The position numbers and the translations under genes were made by a program. This document shows positions 7,496 through 15,481 of a stretch of 28,950 nt of DNA, piece by piece (position 1 is the stretch's first letter; the number at the start of each line of letters is the position of its first letter). The notes below the pieces were generated by a model. That model did no database searches. It had not been told where the DNA came from and saw only the letters and a list, made by a program, of their open reading frames with translations. This DNA is from an uncultured Oxalobacter sp. (GTDB lineage Bacteria; Pseudomonadota; Gammaproteobacteria; Burkholderiales; Burkholderiaceae_D), in the NCBI GenBank assembly GCA_934270705.1, contig CAKQQG010000016.1:1-28950 (forward strand), read 5' to 3'.

Positions 7496-8032
7496 ATGCG
7501 AATTGAAAAAGCGACTTTGGGTGGCGGATGTTTCTGGTGTATTGAAGCGGTGTTTCTTCAGGTGAAAGGCGTTATGGATGTGGTATCCGGTTATGCCGGC
7601 GGTCATGTCGTGAATCCGACTTACTTTCAGGTATGTGAAGGATGGACAGGGCATGCCGAGGTGGTGCAGATAACGTTCGATGCTGATACGATCACATATC
7701 GGGAGATCCTGGAAATATTTTTTGCCATTCATGATCCGACGACGCTGAACCGTCAGGGTGCAGATATCGGTTCGCAGTATCGTTCCGTGATTTTTTACCA
7801 TTCGCAGGCGCAGTGCGATACGGCACGTGATGTGATGGCGGAGATGGCGAAAGTCTGGCAGGCACCATTGGTGACGGAATTGTTGCCGCTACCGGCTTTT
7901 TATCCTGCTGAGGATTTTCACCGCGATTTTTATCGTCAGAATCCGGAGCAGCAATATTGTATGTACATCATCGAGCCGAAACTGGCGGAATTCAGGAAAA
8001 AATTTGCCGGCCTGCTGAAGACAGGCCAGTAA
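7496..8032 (+). CDS. msrA: Peptide-methionine (S)-S-oxide reductase
   Basis: Reduces methionine S-sulfoxide in proteins and free form, repairing oxidative damage with thioredoxin as donor. The catalytic motif GGGCFWCIEAVF lies at residues 8-19; GYAGG and GHAEVVQITFD follow; the C-terminal region has a cysteine in QQYCMYII that fits a resolving cysteine. The start at 7496 is chosen for AGGAG at 7484-7488 and because homology begins at once; in-frame ATGs at 7379 and 7472 lack a ribosome site and would add about 39 or 8 residues of unconserved sequence. The resulting 178 residues fit the cytosolic short form. No signal peptide is seen. It ends at a strong terminator shared with cfa. Confidence 0.95.
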   Translation: MRIEKATLGGGCFWCIEAVFLQVKGVMDVVSGYAGGHVVNPTYFQVCEGWTGHAEVVQITFDADTITYREILEIFFAIHDPTTLNRQGADIGSQYRSVIFYHSQAQCDTARDVMAEMAKVWQAPLVTELLPLPAFYPAEDFHRDFYRQNPEQQYCMYIIEPKLAEFRKKFAGLLKTGQ

Positions 8033-8035
8033 AGA

Positions 8036-8062
8036 AAAATGCCCGGCATCGCCGGGCATTTT
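8036..8062. terminator. Bidirectional terminator between msrA and cfa
   Basis: AAAATGCCCGGC (8036-8047) and GCCGGGCATTTT (8051-8062) form a perfect 12-bp stem with an ATC loop and A/T flanks that give a T run on both strands. It begins four bases after the msrA stop and lies 23 bp beyond the cfa stop, so it serves both convergent genes. Confidence 0.9.
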
Positions 8063-8085
8063 GATGATATGTATGTGAAGTGGTG

Positions 8086-9309
8086 TCAGTTTTTGTGTTC
8101 ATACATATAGTTGCGTGACATCGGCAAGAGCGGTGATGTACGTCCCGACTTGATGCACAGAACCTGGAAGATGGCGACACGATCCAGCGCGAACGCATAA
8201 GAGCAGCCCGCCAGATAGACACGCCAGATCCGGTAGCGCTTTTCGTCAGTCAGCCGTTTGATGGCATCGGTTGCCTTTTCGAAGTTGTCCGCCCAGATAC
8301 CGCAGGTCTTCGCATAATGATGGCGCAGGTTTTCGATATCGAGCGGTTCAAGTCCCGCTTCCTGCATGTTTTTCAGCACCAGCCCGATGTGTGGCAGTTC
8401 GCCGTTCGGGAATACGTATTTTTCGATGAATTCGCCACCGCCGAACGGGGTTTCACCGCTGTTGGGATCGCAGCTGGTAATGCCGTGATTCATGGCGATA
8501 CCGTCATCCTTGAGCAGATTGTGGATGATCTTGAAGTAATCTACAAGGTAACGCAGACCAACGTGTTCGAACATGCCGACACTGGTGATGCGATCGAACT
8601 GGCCAGTGACGTCACGGTAGTCCTGGATGCGGATATCGATTTTGTCTTCCAGACCTTTTTCCCTGACGCGCTGGCGTGCCAGTTCGTACTGGTTTTTTGA
8701 CAGGGTGATACCGACGACATTGGCGCCGAACTTTTCGGCTGCGCGGATGGCGAGTGCACCCCATCCACAACCTATATCGAGCAGTCGGTCACCGGGGCGG
8801 ACGCGGATTTTGGTCAGGATATGGTCGATTTTCTTGATCTGCGCAGTGGCGAGGTCTTCGTCACCGTTTTCAAAATACGCGCAGGAATACACCATGTTGG
8901 GGTCAAGCCATTGTTGATAGAACTCGTTGGAAACGTCGTAGTGGTAGCCGATGGATTCCGCGTCGATCTTGCGGTTGTGGCGTCCGCCGAAATAGTGCCG
9001 GAATTTCGCGGCGGTCGTCGAGGACGGGGTATCGAAGATGTCGGCGAGCGAATTGCCCATGGCAATCATGTCGTTCAATGTGCCCTGCACCTCGATTTTG
9101 CCTTCGACATAGGCAGTGCCCAGATTGTCCAGTGTCGGTTTCAGCAGATAGCTCAGGGATTCCAGTGCCGGTACTCTGATGACGACCTTGGGGGCTTCAT
9201 TCGGGCTGAGATCGTATTTTTGCCCTGTCCACAGTTCCAGACGCAAAGGTAACGGCGATGTCTTGCGGATGCCTTCGACCCAGTTTTCCAATTTCTTTTC
9301 CCAGAACAC
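8086..9309 (-). CDS. cfa: Cyclopropane-fatty-acyl-phospholipid synthase
   Basis: Transfers a methylene group from S-adenosylmethionine to double bonds of acyl chains in membrane phospholipids, a stationary-phase and acid-stress adaptation. The protein has 407 residues (E. coli 382). The N-terminal lipid-binding domain covers about 1-110; the methyltransferase core starts with YHYDVSNEFYQQWLD and has the SAM motif LLDIGCGWGALA near residue 175. TSVGMFEHVG and YVFPNGELPHIG are conserved family segments. The start is a GTG at 9309 with GGAGGG about six bases upstream. The gene stands alone, with a likely promoter at 9387-9416 whose spacer contains eight consecutive G residues. Confidence 0.95.
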   Translation of the reverse strand: MFWEKKLENWVEGIRKTSPLPLRLELWTGQKYDLSPNEAPKVVIRVPALESLSYLLKPTLDNLGTAYVEGKIEVQGTLNDMIAMGNSLADIFDTPSSTTAAKFRHYFGGRHNRKIDAESIGYHYDVSNEFYQQWLDPNMVYSCAYFENGDEDLATAQIKKIDHILTKIRVRPGDRLLDIGCGWGALAIRAAEKFGANVVGITLSKNQYELARQRVREKGLEDKIDIRIQDYRDVTGQFDRITSVGMFEHVGLRYLVDYFKIIHNLLKDDGIAMNHGITSCDPNSGETPFGGGEFIEKYVFPNGELPHIGLVLKNMQEAGLEPLDIENLRHHYAKTCGIWADNFEKATDAIKRLTDEKRYRIWRVYLAGCSYAFALDRVAIFQVLCIKSGRTSPLLPMSRNYMYEHKN

Positions 9310-9386
9310 GGTTATCCCTCCCTATCTTGGTTTGATCTGAAAATTTCTTGCACACCCGTTTTGAACGAATATGACTATTGTTCCCG

Positions 9387-9416
9387 ATTTTAAATCACTT
9401 TTCCCCCCCCTGTAAG
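9387..9416 (-). promoter_or_regulatory. cfa: Likely cfa promoter with G8 tract in the spacer
   Basis: On the minus strand CTTACA (9416-9411) serves as -35, followed by an 18-bp spacer that begins with eight G (C8 at 9403-9410 on the plus strand), then TAAAAT (9392-9387) as -10. The transcript would start about 70 nt before the GTG of cfa. The -10 is good and the -35 moderate. Confidence 0.5.
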
Positions 9417-9715
9417 ACGAATTGGACATTATGTTGGAAAATGGAAGGTCTGGATGTGTGATTATGAATAAAGAAGCATATGTCCGGACATGTCATGCAC
9501 CCGTATTGTTTGTATTGAACGTGAAATGACGGTATTTGAACAAGATGTTTTGTTGCGGCATGGTCAGTGAAACCTGCGTGTCGTTGTGGCAAGTACATTG
9601 GTTCTCTTGCTGTTTGTCCGATAAAATGACGCTCCGGTTCCAACCGGTGGCGGGTTGCTTCTGGCAAGATTGCCGGTTGGGTGCCGTGAGCGATGAACTG
9701 GAAAATGGCGGTTTT

Positions 9716-10477
9716 ATGGTGGATGATGCAAATTTGTCTTCCCGTTTTGCCGGAACGGTCAGGCTTTTCGGCAAGGATGGTTTCGCGCGCTTGCAGCGTG
9801 CGCATGTATGTGTCGTCGGTGTGGGCGGTGTCGGTTCATGGGCGGTCGAGACGCTTGCCAGAAGTGGAGTCGGGATGCTGACGCTCATCGACGGAGATGT
9901 CGTCGTCGAGTCCAATATCAACAGGCAGTTGCACGCACTCGATGACAGTTTGGGCCAACCGAAGGTATCCGTATTGGCGGGGCGGATTGCGAAAATCAAT
10001 CCGGCATGCAGGGTAATGCCGGTGCAGCAGTTCATGACGCCGGACAACATGACGGTACTGATCGGTGAAAACCGCTTCGATTTTGTGATCGATGCAATTG
10101 ACAGTGTTCGTGACAAGACGGCGTTGATTGCCTATTGCCGTGATCATGATGTGCCGTTGATTACGGTAGGCGGTGCAGGCGGACAGGTCGATCCGACGCA
10201 GATCGCCATTTGCGATCTTTCCCGAACGCAGCAGGAACCGTTGCTGGCGAAAGTTCGGAAGCGCTTGCGGTCGCAATACGGGTTTACGCGCAATCCCAAA
10301 AACAAATTCGGTATCGATGCGGTTTATTCCCTGGAACCGCTGCGCTATCCGGTAACGGAAACCGGTAGCGATGAGACGCAAGCACAACAGGCCGGTTTCG
10401 GCACGACAGTGGCAGTGACGGCAAGTTTCGGTATGGCTGCCGCGTCTTATGTCATGAGGCGCATTGCAGGAATATAA
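9716..10477 (+). CDS. tcdA: tRNA threonylcarbamoyladenosine dehydratase
   Basis: E1/ThiF-fold enzyme that adenylates and dehydrates t6A37 in tRNA to the cyclic form ct6A (family knowledge). The nucleotide-binding glycine motif GVGGVGS is at residues 35-41. DGDVVVESNINRQLHA, the ThiF-type metal/ATP segment with the conserved arginine, follows, and DAIDSVRDK lies further on. The 253-residue length suits TcdA; MoeB and ThiF carry a CxxC zinc pair near the C-terminus that is absent here. The start is not certain: ATG at 9716 is placed just before the conserved RFAGTVRLFG, while a GTG at 9686 would add ten residues. Neither has a strong ribosome site. It converges on thpR 30 bp away without a clear terminator. 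Confidence 0.88.
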   Translation: MVDDANLSSRFAGTVRLFGKDGFARLQRAHVCVVGVGGVGSWAVETLARSGVGMLTLIDGDVVVESNINRQLHALDDSLGQPKVSVLAGRIAKINPACRVMPVQQFMTPDNMTVLIGENRFDFVIDAIDSVRDKTALIAYCRDHDVPLITVGGAGGQVDPTQIAICDLSRTQQEPLLAKVRKRLRSQYGFTRNPKNKFGIDAVYSLEPLRYPVTETGSDETQAQQAGFGTTVAVTASFGMAAASYVMRRIAGI

Positions 10478-10507
10478 GCACGATCTTCGGCATGGCGACG
10501 GTGTGTG

Positions 10508-11086
10508 TCAGCTATTTCGAAGTATGGCTTTTTTCTCGTACAAAATCCGGTATTCGGGGTGGCTGCCGTGGGTATTGCCCAGAATGGATTGTATGAGTAC
10601 GAGCCGTGTGACTTGCCATTTTACAGGGGGTTCCAGTGTCTGTCGGGATGGCGAGGATTGTCTGGCGAGCGTGATATGTGGTCTGAAGCGTTCATGTCCA
10701 TCAGACAGTCGGTGTTGTATCAGATACTCCCGGATGTTCTGGTGCAGGTGTTGCAGCGTGTCCGGAATAATCGACGGGCCAAGCCAGCTCAGGCGGATTT
10801 TCGGAAAATGACCGATGGTATCCAGTATGAGTTCGAATGGCTGGAAAGCGGTTTTACCGAGAAAACGGATGAGAGGCGCGCATACGTCTTCGGGCTGGTT
10901 GCCGAGAAATGCCAGAGTCAGGTGAAGGTTTTGCACGGCAACAATGCGTCCGGGTAACTGTTTTTGCAGAACGGCAGTCCGGTCGATGGTATGCCGGTCG
11001 GGTAACAGTGCGATAAACAGTCTTTTCGATGGGGGTTGTTTGTCGGTCGCACAATGGCATGAAGATGTTTTCGTGAGGTTTCGCAT
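10508..11086 (-). CDS. thpR: RNA 2',3'-cyclic phosphodiesterase (LigT/ThpR, 2H family)
   Basis: 2H phosphoesterase that opens 2',3'-cyclic phosphates on RNA ends and shows 2'-5' ligase activity in vitro. The two catalytic motifs are visible: HLTL at residues 55-58 and HITL at 137-140, about 82 residues apart as expected. The core begins KRLFIALLPD at residue 21. The start is uncertain: ATG at 11086 gives 192 residues and another in-frame ATG at 11125 gives 205; neither has a clear ribosome site and the first 20 residues look unconserved. The family is about 180 residues long. It is convergent with tcdA and not obviously in an operon with the MATE gene upstream, whose stop is 143 bp away. Confidence 0.87.
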   Translation of the reverse strand: MRNLTKTSSCHCATDKQPPSKRLFIALLPDRHTIDRTAVLQKQLPGRIVAVQNLHLTLAFLGNQPEDVCAPLIRFLGKTAFQPFELILDTIGHFPKIRLSWLGPSIIPDTLQHLHQNIREYLIQHRLSDGHERFRPHITLARQSSPSRQTLEPPVKWQVTRLVLIQSILGNTHGSHPEYRILYEKKAILRNS

Positions 11087-11228
11087 GTCGGTTGACCGTA
11101 TGGAATGGGTACAGGCAATGTGCAAATGGCGGGAAGGTCGATGCCTGCCGGTATTATGGCGAAAAAAGGCGTTTTCGTGTATCGGTCAGACAAGGGGCAT
11201 GGGGGAAAGTCCGGCGAAGTGGACGGGA

Positions 11229-12635
11229 TTATGGATTTGTTCCGGTGATGGTGACGGCATCGGGGTTTTCCTGTGCCTTTTTCTCTGTGTGCCTGAGCAG
11301 GATGTTCATACCGATGGACAAAATGACGAGGCTGATGCAGTTGCTGAACCAGAATCCGGATGCGCCGGTGATTCTGTCGGGAATCCAGGCGGGGCCGAGG
11401 CGGAAGGCCAATGTATAGCCGCAGCCCAGTCCGACGCACCACAGTGTCAGGATATAGAGCAAAGTAGGTTGGAGAACGACCTTGTAGGCTCGCAAAACAT
11501 AGGAGCCGGTAAGCTGGATAGCATCGAAAAACAGCAGGCTGCACAAAAAAGGAAAGAGCAGGGAAGCGCAGTATGCGACGGTGTCATCTGCAGTGTAAAG
11601 ATGGATGATGAAGTCTTTTGCCAGCCAGACGATGCAGGCCACAGCGATGGCAAGTGTTGCCGACAGCCGGGTGCCGGAGGCGGAAATATGTCGTGCCTTT
11701 TCCAGTTGTCGTGCGCCGATGGATTGTGCAACGAGTGTACTGGTGGCGCTGGCGAGTGACAGGGGCAGCATATAGAGGACGCCGGAAAAATTGGCGACGA
11801 TCTGATGACCCGCCACGGCATTGACGCCCAGCCGTGCGATGAACAGGGCCATGAGGGTGAATGAAGTCACTTCGATGAAATAGTTGAGTCCGACAGGAAT
11901 GCCCAACGCGAGCAGTGCCCTGAGCGAACGCCAGTCAGGGGCGCTCAGTCCTTTGTCGAACAGATGCAGGATGCGGTAGAAGGGGTTGTAACGCAGTATC
12001 AGCCAGCCGATGGCCAGTTCAAGCCAGAGGATGACGCATGTGGCGAGCGCGCATCCGGGACCGCCTATGGATGGAATACCCATGCCCCCGAAGATGAACA
12101 GGGAGTTGAGCGGTATTTTCAGAAAGAATCCGGCGACCTGAATGGCCATGACCATTTTGGGGCGTGCCATGGCGTTGTTCAGAGTGATATAGACAAGAAG
12201 ATTCAGGGATGCCGGCAGCGAAAAGGCCAGAATACGAAGGTAGAGTGTCGCTTTTTCCGTCACTTCCACCGAGGTGCCGGCTATGGAAAGAAACGGTTGC
12301 GGGAAGCAGAGCAGCAGCGCACCTGCCAGCGAGAGCAGCATGGCAAGCCATACGCCTTGTCTGGCTTCGTGTCCCATATCGGTGAATTTGCCGGCGCCGT
12401 AGAGCTGGCCGAATGTCGGCGCCAGGGATTGCATGACACCGTTGAACGTGACATAGACGCTGATATAGATGGATGCACCGATCGCCAGTGCGCCGAGATC
12501 GGTGACGGAATAGCGGGAGACCATCGCGGTATCGAGTACGGGGTTGGCGATGGCGGCCAGCTGCCCGATCCAGATCGGCAGTGCCAGATGGATGATGCCT
12601 GCGGTATGGCTGGAAAAGCGGTTTCCGGATTTCAC
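11229..12635 (-). CDS. MATE family multidrug/polyspecific exporter
   Basis: Inner-membrane transporter of the MATE (MatE) family, with two six-helix halves, exporting cationic compounds or other small molecules with Na+ or H+. The 468 residues contain about twelve hydrophobic stretches. The first half starts LALPIWIGQLAAIANPVLDTAMVSRYS and the second half starts LGIPVGLNYFIEVTSFTLMALFIARLG; both follow the typical P...D pattern at the beginning of each MatE repeat. The start is GTG at 12635, whose bases overlap the stop of the upstream glycosyltransferase (GTGA), so translation is probably coupled. Substrate is unknown. The coupling suggests a joint role with the glycosyltransferase, although many MATE proteins are plain drug exporters. 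Confidence 0.9.
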   Translation of the reverse strand: MKSGNRFSSHTAGIIHLALPIWIGQLAAIANPVLDTAMVSRYSVTDLGALAIGASIYISVYVTFNGVMQSLAPTFGQLYGAGKFTDMGHEARQGVWLAMLLSLAGALLLCFPQPFLSIAGTSVEVTEKATLYLRILAFSLPASLNLLVYITLNNAMARPKMVMAIQVAGFFLKIPLNSLFIFGGMGIPSIGGPGCALATCVILWLELAIGWLILRYNPFYRILHLFDKGLSAPDWRSLRALLALGIPVGLNYFIEVTSFTLMALFIARLGVNAVAGHQIVANFSGVLYMLPLSLASATSTLVAQSIGARQLEKARHISASGTRLSATLAIAVACIVWLAKDFIIHLYTADDTVAYCASLLFPFLCSLLFFDAIQLTGSYVLRAYKVVLQPTLLYILTLWCVGLGCGYTLAFRLGPAWIPDRITGASGFWFSNCISLVILSIGMNILLRHTEKKAQENPDAVTITGTNP

Positions 12636-14383
12636 TCGATGGACCGATAAAGGCGGAAACGTTCACTGCGGTCGCTTGGCCGGTGGCCTTCCCAGATCAG
12701 TTCCATGTTTTTGTACCGTTTCGGCGAGATGGGACGGTTGTACTTGGGAACGCGGTCTCCCAGCAGCAGATAGTCGCATCGTTCAGGCACGAAGCCCTCG
12801 AAGCGAACACCGCCGAAGTACGCGAACGAGGCTCTTTGCGCAGCAGATACGTTCGTTCGGATGCAACTGTGTTTGTCGGGTATATGACTGGTCATTTCAG
12901 TGGCGATACCGGCGTAGCTTTTGCTGTAATTGATCCATGGAAGCCACAGGGTTGCCAGGAGTACCCAGCACAGGATGACACCGCCTGTGGAAAGGACGAC
13001 GGCACGCCACAGTACAGGGGGCTGACGTGAAAGACGCCAGTAAACCAGGGCGAACCAGCCTGCAGTGGCGCATAGCGCGATGAGTGTGACAAAAAGGTTG
13101 AATTCAGGTAAGAAGCCGGGGGCGAGCTTGGTGGCGTTTTTTGCGATGCCGGCAGGCCAGCCGGTATGTCTTGCGAACCATGCCAGCCAAATGAACAGGG
13201 CACACAGTGTCAGCGTCATGACGGAAAACCAGTCGATGGCGTTGATGGCGCCGCGTTTCATGGTGGGCAAACCCAGTGCGGCGAGAATCGCCAGCGACGG
13301 CAAAAACGACAGCAGGACGGTTTCCTGCATGTTCGGACTGAACAGGGCGATGATCAGGAAAGTGACGGTGAACAGGAAAGGCAACAGGACGTGTGCCGAA
13401 CGCCATTGACGTCGCCAAGCGTAGATGGCCCAGCAAGCGAAAGGCCATGCAGGCCAGAAAAACCAGATGCCGTTGCGCAGGAAGTCACTGATGGCGTTGA
13501 GCGTCGGCAAACCGATTTGTCCGGCATTCCAGAACAGCCATGCGTTAAAGGGAGAGCTGTCATGTGGTTGGGACAATTCCAGTACAAGCCACCATATGGC
13601 GACGATCGTGATGGTCGTGGCAATGGCGATAATCAGGTTGATGGCATGTTTGCGTCTGGGAGGGGAACAAAAGAAAATGCCGATCAGAAAACACAGATAC
13701 AGCCCGAAGGGGGTGACCAGTCCATTGGTCAGTACGAGTAAGCCCAGAGCGAGTCCCAGCCGGACGGCGTTGGAGACAGTCGGTGCGTCGATATAACGGG
13801 TACACCGGTACAGCGCATAAGCGATCAATGCGACGAACAGGGCTTCGATGCTGGTTTCATGGCTGTGCATCAGCAGTCCCAGACAGCCGAGATAGATCAG
13901 CAAGGCACCATCGGCCAACATGCGTCCGTATGCCAGTGCTTCAGGTTGTCCGCCGAATGCCAGCCGCATGGGTTGCGCCTCGGTTCGACGGCCAAGCAGG
14001 TAGGTGGTATGCCAGACGGAGTAGGCGCCGATAAGGAAAAAACACAATGTGGCGACCCGGGCGGCAAGCGCATCGCCCAAAAGCCAGCCGAACAGCTTGA
14101 TGCAGATGGCGCCGAGCCAGAAGGCAAGTGGGCCGCCGTCGGCAACAGGTAGTCCGGCGATGTTTGGCCAGAGCCAGTCCTGCCATCCGTGTTGTGCCAT
14201 GGTCCACATGACGCCGAAGTCTGCGGCATCGCTGTTTTTCCAGGGGTCACGGCCGATCAGTCCGGGGAGTATGTAGAGCAGGCAGAGCAGCAAAATTCCC
14301 CAGCGAGGCAATGTAAGCGTCGCGGCTGCCGGCAGACGTACCGGTTTGGTAGGCGGAATCAGGCTGGGCTGTATGTCGGACAT
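12632..14383 (-). CDS. GT-C membrane glycosyltransferase (ArnT/PMT-like, family 39/83)
   Basis: A 583-residue polytopic inner-membrane protein with about eleven hydrophobic segments and a soluble C-terminal part from about residue 490. The arrangement matches GT-C enzymes that transfer a sugar from a polyprenyl-phosphate donor to lipid A, protein or another envelope acceptor. The first periplasmic loop after TM1 contains GRDPWKNSDAADFG (44-57), which takes the place of the DPDE-type catalytic loop, and LPVADGGPLAFWLGA corresponds to the ArnT 'GEPYFEKPPL' segment. Acceptor and sugar cannot be told from sequence. The conserved acidic pattern is D46 and D52 rather than the usual DE pair. The ATG at 14383 has a weak ribosome site. 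It overlaps the MATE gene by 4 bp. Confidence 0.8.
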   Translation of the reverse strand: MSDIQPSLIPPTKPVRLPAAATLTLPRWGILLLCLLYILPGLIGRDPWKNSDAADFGVMWTMAQHGWQDWLWPNIAGLPVADGGPLAFWLGAICIKLFGWLLGDALAARVATLCFFLIGAYSVWHTTYLLGRRTEAQPMRLAFGGQPEALAYGRMLADGALLIYLGCLGLLMHSHETSIEALFVALIAYALYRCTRYIDAPTVSNAVRLGLALGLLVLTNGLVTPFGLYLCFLIGIFFCSPPRRKHAINLIIAIATTITIVAIWWLVLELSQPHDSSPFNAWLFWNAGQIGLPTLNAISDFLRNGIWFFWPAWPFACWAIYAWRRQWRSAHVLLPFLFTVTFLIIALFSPNMQETVLLSFLPSLAILAALGLPTMKRGAINAIDWFSVMTLTLCALFIWLAWFARHTGWPAGIAKNATKLAPGFLPEFNLFVTLIALCATAGWFALVYWRLSRQPPVLWRAVVLSTGGVILCWVLLATLWLPWINYSKSYAGIATEMTSHIPDKHSCIRTNVSAAQRASFAYFGGVRFEGFVPERCDYLLLGDRVPKYNRPISPKRYKNMELIWEGHRPSDRSERFRLYRSIE

Positions 14384-14421
14384 GGGTTTACGAAGATCAT
14401 TCTGCCAAACACGGGGTTTGG

Positions 14422-14450
14422 AAAAAAAAGGCAGCCGAAGCTGCCTTTTT
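14422..14450 (-). terminator. Terminator of rpmE2
   Basis: GGCAGC (14430-14435) and GCTGCC (14440-14445) pair across a CGAA tetraloop (TTCG on the minus strand, a very stable loop), flanked by eight A on the left and five T on the right. Read on the minus strand it ends in eight T and lies 15 bp after the L31 stop. Confidence 0.92.
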
Positions 14451-14464
14451 CATGAAGTGTGGTA

Positions 14465-14728
14465 TCAGCCGGCAGAGACCTTGGAACCGACCTTGCCGAA
14501 CTTCTGACGGAATTTCTCAACGCGGCCGGCGGTATCGACGATCTTGTATTTGCCGGTGTAAAACGGATGCGATTCAGCCGAAACTTCAACTTTCACGAGT
14601 GGGTATTCTTTTCCTTCGAACATGATGGTTTCACGCGTCGGAATGGTCGAGCGAGTGATGAACTTGAAATCACACGAAACGTCCTGGAATACAACTTCCC
14701 GATACTCTGGATGGATGCCTTCTTTCAT
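14465..14728 (-). CDS. rpmE2: 50S ribosomal protein L31, type B
   Basis: Ribosomal protein L31 of the zinc-free B type (87 residues), which joins the large subunit at the central protuberance. It begins [14 protein letters not shown], has [12 protein letters not shown] and [13 protein letters not shown], and ends in the basic VEKFRQKFG tail. The CxxC zinc ligands of the A type are missing; the single cysteine is in VSCDFKF. The start at 14728 has AGAGG seven bases upstream; two further in-frame upstream ATGs at 14767 and 14803 would add unconserved residues. In bacteria with both types the B form is often zinc-regulated, but no Zur-like operator was recognised here and it may be the only L31 gene. 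Confidence 0.94.
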   Translation of the reverse strand: MKEGIHPEYREVVFQDVSCDFKFITRSTIPTRETIMFEGKEYPLVKVEVSAESHPFYTGKYKIVDTAGRVEKFRQKFGKVGSKVSAG

Positions 14729-14945
14729 TTGTTGCCTCTGTTTGTTGGTAGCCAGCCGGCACTTCATCGGTCTGTCCTGCTTCGTGACCTGATTGCCGAC
14801 CACTTGCGCGGTTTAAGTCAAAATTGCAAGGATTGAAAAGTTCACTGAATCAGCAAAAACTTTTAAACGTGGCATTATGACATAAAAAATGTATCAAGCC
14901 AACTGAAATGTGGCACCATTTGCCTGACAAATAAAACGGGTTGTT

Positions 14946-15287
14946 TTACCGGTGGTAGATGGCCTGACCGACTTCGTCGATTTGTTGTCTCAGACGCATG
15001 CGCTCATCGGGCGTCATGCGCTTGCCACGCTGGTAACGGGGACAATCGTCAGGCGAATAGGCTGTCGGCGTCATATCTTCGTGGTGGTAGGCTTCGCGGG
15101 TGTGCTGGCGTCTCAGAAAGCGACGGTTCGCCTTTTCTTCTTCCGGACTGCGTATGGTCTCTTTCTGCGTGGTTTCCGAGCAATATTGCATGCGACCGCC
15201 CGTATGGCACGCTGGCGCAGCCGAAAGTGTGCCTGTTCCGGCGATCAGGAAAACGGAACCGAAAAGAAAAGAGGAAAACGCTTTCAT
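14946..15287 (-). CDS. Small exported protein of unknown function
   Basis: A 113-residue protein with a clear Sec signal peptide: MKAF, a hydrophobic stretch (residues 5-20) and a likely cleavage site near residues 23-24 (LSA-APAC). The mature part is about 90 residues, rich in arginine and acidic residues, with three cysteines (27, 36, 82), and ends GKRMTPDERMRLRQQIDEVGQAIY. I recall similar RMxPEERxxLRxQIxxAGxxIY tails in exported proteins of other betaproteobacteria, but I cannot assign a function. It is divergent from ompR with 194 bp between the starts, so it may be under OmpR control (inference). The start has no strong ribosome site. Codon use resembles its neighbours. Confidence 0.75.
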   Translation of the reverse strand: MKAFSSFLFGSVFLIAGTGTLSAAPACHTGGRMQYCSETTQKETIRSPEEEKANRRFLRRQHTREAYHHEDMTPTAYSPDDCPRYQRGKRMTPDERMRLRQQIDEVGQAIYHR

Positions 15288-15396
15288 ATCTTTTACAATC
15301 TGTAAATATTGTCAGCCGATTGCAACCGGAAAATGTCCTTTACTTTTCAAGTGTAGTCAATAAAGGGATGTTCCGTCATAAAAAAACGTTAAAGTT

Positions 15397-15412
15397 TGTA
15401 ACTTTGTGTAAT
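15397..15412 (+). promoter_or_regulatory. Tandem TGTAAY repeat upstream of ompR (possible OmpR site)
   Basis: TGTAAC and TGTAAT are spaced by TTTG, giving a 10-bp period, and lie about 70 bp before ompR in the intergenic region shared with the exported-protein gene. On the other strand it reads ATTACA-N4-GTTACA. OmpR dimers bind tandem half-sites of about 10 bp in direct orientation. A palindrome AAAGTT-N3-AACTTT (15391-15405) overlaps it. Confidence 0.4.
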
Positions 15413-15481
15413 GCCGTTTAGTGAAATTTTGCATTCTGGTCTAGTCTTTTTACAACAGTTTTATCAAGGATGGACAATATC

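Noticed and set aside
14933..14948. TAAAAC-N5-GTTTTA stem at the end of the exported-protein gene
   Set aside because: The stem is almost all A-T and short, with no T tract following on the minus strand, so termination is doubtful.
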